This document shows positions 60,313 through 64,000 of a stretch of DNA of 64,000 nt, in pieces. The position numbers were made by a program, and so were the translations under genes. The first letter of the stretch is position 1; every line of letters starts with the position of its first letter. The stretch is from Sinorhizobium sp. B11 (GTDB taxonomy: Bacteria; Pseudomonadota; Alphaproteobacteria; Rhizobiales; Rhizobiaceae), in contig CP091034.1 in the NCBI GenBank assembly GCA_039725955.1, positions 4,522,001-4,586,000 on the forward strand. Reading direction: 5' to 3'. Below the pieces are notes generated by a model. That model had not been told where the DNA came from. It made no database searches and saw nothing but the letters and a program-made list of their open reading frames with translations.

Positions 60313-62268
60313 TCAAGCCGTAGCCTTGTTTTGCCGGTTGGCGATCAGATCGTCAACGACAGCCGGATCTGCGAGCGTCGAAGTATCACCGAGCGAACCG
60401 AAATCGTCTTCGGCAATCTTGCGCAGGATACGGCGCATGATCTTGCCCGAACGCGTCTTCGGAAGGCCGGGCGCGAACTGGATTTTGTCGGGTGCGGCAA
60501 TCGGGCCGATTTCGGCGCGCACATGTTTGACAAGCTGCTGGCGCAGTTCGTCTGTGCCCTCATTGCCCGCCATCAGCGTGACGTAGCAGTAAATGCCCTG
60601 GCCCTTGATCGGATGCGGATAACCTACGACGGCAGCTTCCGAAACAAGATTGTGCGAGACGAGAGCAGATTCGACTTCCGCAGTGCCGAGACGATGACCG
60701 GAAACGTTCAGAACGTCATCGACGCGGCCGGTGATCCAGTAATAACCGTCCTCATCGCGGCGGCAGCCGTCACCTGTAAAATACTTGCCCTTGTAGGCAG
60801 AGAAGTAGGTCTGGATAAAGCGCTCATGGTCGCCATAGACCGAACGCATCTGGCCCGGCCAGCTGTCGGTGATGCAGAGATTGCCGTCGGCGGCACCTTC
60901 CAGCACCTTGCCCTCATTGTCGACGAGCTGCGGCTTGACGCCGAAGAACGGCTTCGTGGCCGAACCAGGCTTGAGGTCGGTCGCACCCGGCAGCGGCGTG
61001 ATCATGTGACCGCCGGTTTCCGTCTGCCACCAGGTATCGATCACCGGGCAGCGCTTGTCGCCGACGACATTGTAATACCATTCCCAGGCTTCCGGATTGA
61101 TCGGCTCACCGACCGTGCCGAGCAGGCGCAGGCTCTCGCGCGAAGAGCGAGTCACGAAATCGTCGCCGGCGCCCATGAGCGAGCGAATCGCTGTCGGCGC
61201 CGTGTAGAAGATATTGACCTTGTGCTTGTCGATGATTTCCCAAAAACGGCCCTGGTCCGGGAAATTCGGCACGCCTTCGAACATCAGTGTCGTAGCACAG
61301 TTCGCGAGCGGCCCGTAGACGATATAGGAATGACCGGTAACCCAGCCGACATCGGCCGTGCACCAGTAGACGTCGCCGGGGTGGTAATCGAAGACATATT
61401 CATGCGTCATCGCCGCATAGACCAGGTACCCCCCTGTCGTGTGCAGGACACCCTTCGGTTTGCCTGTGGAACCCGAAGTGTAGAGGATAAAAAGTGGATC
61501 TTCCGCCTTCATCTTCACCGGCGGGCACTCAGCCTTCACCGTGGCGATTTCCTGATGGTACCAGAGGTCGCGCCCCGGCGCCCAGCCTGTCTTGCCGCCG
61601 GTACGGCGCACGACGAGCACCTTGTTGACCGCCACATACTGACGGGCAGCGATGTGGATGGCCGTATCCGTATTGTCTTTCAGCGGAACCGGCTTGCCGC
61701 CGCGAATGCCCTCGTCGCAGGTGATGACGAAGGTGGATTCGCAGTCGACGATACGGCCGGCCAGCGCTTCCGGTGAAAAGCCGCCGAAGACGACGGAATG
61801 CACCGCGCCGATGCGGGCGCAGGCGAGCATCGCATACGCCGCTTCCGGGATCATCGGCATATAGATGGTGACGCGGTCACCCTTCTTGACGCCATGCTTC
61901 TTCAGCACGTTCGCCATGCGGCAGACATGCTCGTAGAGCTCGTTATAGGTGATTTTTTTATCGATATAGGGGTTGTCGCCTTCGAAGATGATGGCCGTTT
62001 GGTTGCCGTTCGTCTTCAGGTGACGATCGATGCAATTATAGGAAACATTGGTCTGGCCATCCTCGAACCACTTGATCGACACTTTGCCGGTAAAGGACGT
62101 GTTCTTGACCTTGGTATAGGGCTTGAACCAGTCGATGCGCTTGCCGTGCTTGCCCCAGAACTTGTCCGGGTTTTCAACGCTTTCCTCGTACCATTGCTCG
62201 TACTTGGCCTGATCGATCAGCGCACGGGTCTTCACCGGTTTGGAAACCGGATAGATCTTCTCCGACAT
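60313..62268 (-). CDS. acs: Acetyl-CoA synthetase
   Basis: 651 residues, normal length. It makes acetyl-CoA from acetate, ATP and CoA through acetyl-AMP. Motifs: FGGFSPEALAGRI, the P-loop YTSGSTGKPKGVLHTTGGYL, TWWQTETGGHMITPLPG and, near the end, LPKTRSGKIMRRILRKI, whose second Lys is the acetylation-controlled residue. GGAGGAG precedes the ATG. Its predicted promoter (TTGCCG, 16 bases, TATGAA) sits beside a perfect palindrome (62329-62342), so acetate/acyl-CoA-responsive control is possible. Confidence 0.97.
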   Translation of the reverse strand: MSEKIYPVSKPVKTRALIDQAKYEQWYEESVENPDKFWGKHGKRIDWFKPYTKVKNTSFTGKVSIKWFEDGQTNVSYNCIDRHLKTNGNQTAIIFEGDNPYIDKKITYNELYEHVCRMANVLKKHGVKKGDRVTIYMPMIPEAAYAMLACARIGAVHSVVFGGFSPEALAGRIVDCESTFVITCDEGIRGGKPVPLKDNTDTAIHIAARQYVAVNKVLVVRRTGGKTGWAPGRDLWYHQEIATVKAECPPVKMKAEDPLFILYTSGSTGKPKGVLHTTGGYLVYAAMTHEYVFDYHPGDVYWCTADVGWVTGHSYIVYGPLANCATTLMFEGVPNFPDQGRFWEIIDKHKVNIFYTAPTAIRSLMGAGDDFVTRSSRESLRLLGTVGEPINPEAWEWYYNVVGDKRCPVIDTWWQTETGGHMITPLPGATDLKPGSATKPFFGVKPQLVDNEGKVLEGAADGNLCITDSWPGQMRSVYGDHERFIQTYFSAYKGKYFTGDGCRRDEDGYYWITGRVDDVLNVSGHRLGTAEVESALVSHNLVSEAAVVGYPHPIKGQGIYCYVTLMAGNEGTDELRQQLVKHVRAEIGPIAAPDKIQFAPGLPKTRSGKIMRRILRKIAEDDFGSLGDTSTLADPAVVDDLIANRQNKATA

Positions 62269-62328
62269 GGGAACTCCTCCTCACAAGGCTATGCAACGGC
62301 CAACGCTTCGACGCATCGACCGGGACTC

Positions 62329-62367
62329 GAATTGCGCAATTCATATCAGGTAGTCTGATGACGGCAA
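62329..62367 (-). promoter_or_regulatory. Predicted acs promoter with palindromic operator
   Basis: On the minus strand TTGCCG (62367-62362), 16 bases, TATGAA (62345-62340). The perfect palindrome GAATTGC-GCAATTC (62329-62342) overlaps the -10 box and the expected transcript start. A related palindrome lies 51 bases to the right, on the trcR promoter. Confidence 0.5.
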
Positions 62368-62393
62368 TTAGACAAAGGTCATTTCATTTCTGA

Positions 62394-62430
62394 AGAATTG
62401 CAATTCTGCGACAGTGCGGTTATATACCGC
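62394..62430 (+). promoter_or_regulatory. Predicted trcR promoter with two palindromes
   Basis: TTGCAA (62398-62403), 17 bases, TATATA (62421-62426). AGAATTGCAATTCT (62394-62407, perfect) covers the -35 box, and GCGGT-TATAT-ACCGC (62416-62430) covers the -10 box. Both are good repressor-site candidates. Confidence 0.5.
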
Positions 62431-62500
62431 CATATTTCCCGGACATTGTGGTGACAATCCACGGACCGCGACCGGCGCGGACGATAGAAGGACTATATCC

Positions 62501-63202
62501 ATGGCTCAACAGCTGCTCATGCCGAAGGCGACTGCCATCTGGCTCGTCGACAATACAGCCCTGTCTTTCGACCAGATCGCTCAGTTTTGCAAACTGCATC
62601 CGCTCGAAGTCAAGGCGATTGCCGATGGCGAAGCCGCGCAGGGCATCAAGGGCCTGGACCCGATCGCCACCGGCCAGCTTTCCCGCGATGAAATTGCCCG
62701 CGCCGAAGGCAACCCGAACTACAAGCTGAAGCTTTCCGAGCCGAAGGTCCGCGTGCCGGAATCCAAGCGCCGCGGTCCGCGCTATACACCGGTTTCCAAG
62801 CGCCAGGACCGCCCGAACGCCATTCTCTGGCTGGTTCGCAACCATCCTGAACTGAAGGATGCGCAGATTTCGCGTCTCGTCGGCACCACGAAATCGACGA
62901 TCGAGCAGATCCGCGAGCGCACTCACTGGAATTCGGCAAACCTGGCACCGATGGACCCGGTTACGCTCGGCCTTTGCAGCCAGATCGATCTCGATATGGA
63001 AGTGGAAAAGGCTTCCAAGGGCCGTCCGCTGCCGACCGCGGCAGAACTCGGTGCAACGCTGCAGTCTGCTCAGGAAACCGAGCGCCTGACGCCGAGCTAC
63101 GAGCGCGAGGAAGAAAAGGAAATCGACGCCGATGCCGTCTTCCGCAAGCTGAGCTCGCTGCGCTCGACACCGAAGGACGAGGATGAAGACGATCAGTTCT
63201 GA
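62501..63202 (+). CDS. trcR: Cell-cycle transcriptional regulator TrcR (DUF1013)
   Basis: 233 residues from the ATG at 62501 with AGAAGGA upstream. It matches the alphaproteobacterial DUF1013 family: LLMPKATAIWLVDNTALSFD, FCKLHPLEVKAIADGE, RPNAILWLVRNHPELKDAQI and LVGTTKSTIEQIRERTHWN, two helix-turn-helix-like segments, and an acidic C-terminus (DEDEDDQF). TrcR is a conserved, probably essential regulator tied to the cell cycle in this class (family knowledge). Divergent from acs. A perfect terminator follows. Confidence 0.9.
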   Translation: MAQQLLMPKATAIWLVDNTALSFDQIAQFCKLHPLEVKAIADGEAAQGIKGLDPIATGQLSRDEIARAEGNPNYKLKLSEPKVRVPESKRRGPRYTPVSKRQDRPNAILWLVRNHPELKDAQISRLVGTTKSTIEQIRERTHWNSANLAPMDPVTLGLCSQIDLDMEVEKASKGRPLPTAAELGATLQSAQETERLTPSYEREEEKEIDADAVFRKLSSLRSTPKDEDEDDQF

Positions 63203-63227
63203 GATCGCCATCTCCTGAAATGAATAA

Positions 63228-63251
63228 ACCCCGCCGATGGCGGGGTTTTTT
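63228..63251 (+). terminator. Rho-independent terminator after trcR
   Basis: ACCCCGCC (63228-63235), loop GAT, GGCGGGGT (63239-63246), then TTTTT. The stem is perfect. Confidence 0.92.
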
Positions 63252-63272
63252 GTTCCGTTCTTCTGCCAGGCG

Positions 63273-64000
63273 TTAACTGCGGAAGAGCGAGAGAATGTTC
63301 TGTGCCGAAGAATTTGCGATCGACAGCGACTGGATTGCAAGCTGCTGCTGCGTTTGCAGCGCCGAGAGCTTGGAGGACTCTTCTTCCATGTCAGCGTCCA
63401 CGAGGCGGCCGACACCCGAGTCGATCGAGTCGGTCAGGGCGCTGACGAAGGTTTCCTGCAACTGAATTCGGGTCGAAATCGAGCCAAGCTGCGAACCTGC
63501 ATTGGTCATGGCCTGGAGCACGAGCTCGACGCCGGAAAGCGCCCCGTCGAGCTGGCCTTGCGTGAAGTTGGTGATATCGAGCGCGTAAATCGATGGCATG
63601 ACGATAACGGTGTTGCCATAGGTCCCGTTGAATGCGGTGCCGATGATGCCGCTCGTCGTCTGGATCGTGCCGTTGCTGTTCATGCCGAACAGGACATTAC
63701 CCAGCGTACCCGCATCGAGAATGTAATCCGTCATCTTGACTGAAACGGCATTGGAACCGTCACGGACGAAGGAGGAGACGACGCTCTTCGTGCCCGAAGC
63801 GCCGGCAACCCAGTTTTCACCGGAGAAGGAGGCCGACTGGGCGATGCTCACCAGCTGCTCCTGCAGCTGGTCGAGTTCTTCCTGAATCTTGGTTTTGTCG
63901 ACGCCCTTTTCCGTGGCAGCGACAATCTTCGCCTTGATTTCCGTGACGACGTCGATGGCGTTGTCCATGGCCGTATAGGCAGTGTCGACCTTTGCAGCAC
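63273..64000 (-). CDS. Flagellin, 5'-partial
   Basis: The C-terminal 230-odd residues of a flagellin; the frame stays open past the ATG at 63968 to the window edge (KVDTAYTAMD precedes it), so the start lies outside. The C-terminal D0/D1 helices are clear: TRIQLQETFVSALTDSIDSG, VDADMEEESSKLSALQTQQQ and the end SSAQNILSLFRS, which drives filament packing. The middle (about SFSGENWVAGASGTKSVVSS) is the variable surface region. It resembles the Fla proteins of the complex rhizobial flagellum. Neighbouring flagellin genes probably follow off the window. Confidence 0.93.
   Translation of the reverse strand, partial: AAKVDTAYTAMDNAIDVVTEIKAKIVAATEKGVDKTKIQEELDQLQEQLVSIAQSASFSGENWVAGASGTKSVVSSFVRDGSNAVSVKMTDYILDAGTLGNVLFGMNSNGTIQTTSGIIGTAFNGTYGNTVIVMPSIYALDITNFTQGQLDGALSGVELVLQAMTNAGSQLGSISTRIQLQETFVSALTDSIDSGVGRLVDADMEEESSKLSALQTQQQLAIQSLSIANSSAQNILSLFRS

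Noticed and set aside
1..64000. CRISPR arrays, rRNA genes, insertion sequences or transposases
   Set aside because: No regularly spaced repeats, rRNA sequence, IS-type inverted repeats or transposase motifs were seen.

Overview
The window looks like a piece of a Rhizobium-type alphaproteobacterial chromosome (Rhizobium/Agrobacterium group; species not assigned). Evidence: high G+C, the run obgE-proB-proA-nadD, a 1,592-residue NAD-glutamate dehydrogenase, an imuA-imuB-dnaE2 cassette behind a GTTC-N7-GTTC LexA box, an alpha-r14-type sRNA with CCTCCTCCC loops, a typical rhizobial intergenic repeat, TrcR (DUF1013) and a rhizobial flagellin at the right edge. All identifications are read from translated sequence and remembered family features; no database search was run.

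Layout. (1) 1-4.2 kb is an accessory block of visibly lower G+C that ends against the 3' end of a tRNA-Ser(CGA) gene. It holds a partial PAN-domain protein, a GIY-YIG nuclease, an unknown protein, and a tight minus-strand pair: an ImmA/IrrE-like metalloprotease followed with no gap by a class III nucleotidyl cyclase-like protein. This pair is the best candidate for an undescribed system. (2) 4.5-11.99 kb is core growth machinery: rplU-rpmA, two overlapping GNAT genes, a divergent endonuclease/phosphatase-family gene, then obgE-proB-proA-nadD with overlapping ends. (3) 12.0-15.5 kb has the sRNA, then modABC under a Mo-box and a convergent, DNA-binding-only modE. (4) 15.7-22.3 kb has rsfS (apparently frameshifted), rlmH, an EnvC-like activator, ctpA, a divergent polysaccharide deacetylase, rppH, and bfr/bfd. 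(5) 22.5-28.4 kb is the SOS mutagenesis cassette. (6) 28.5-34.9 kb has small metabolic genes with leuD and leuB. (7) 35.0-41.4 kb is mostly minus strand: an MHS-type transporter with a large periplasmic insert, an ABC pair with a His-rich loop plus a DUF3299-like protein, and phoA with a Pho box. (8) 41.5-53.6 kb has a possible 39-residue gene, asd, an MltB-type transglycosylase, a diguanylate cyclase, carbonic anhydrase, a pyridoxal kinase, NAD-GDH and a UMF1 transporter. (9) 53.6-64 kb has purH, a heparinase-like protein, rsmB, htpX, an SdhAF4-like protein, a secreted nuclease, acs, trcR and the 3' end of a flagellin gene.

Working together: proline synthesis, NAD synthesis and ribosome assembly (rplU, rpmA, ObgE, RsfS, RlmH, RsmB) form a growth block. 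EnvC-like, CtpA, the transglycosylase and HtpX serve envelope upkeep. Molybdate, phosphate and iron genes each carry recognisable or possible nutrient-responsive operators. acs and trcR diverge from a region with two related palindromes placed on their predicted promoters.
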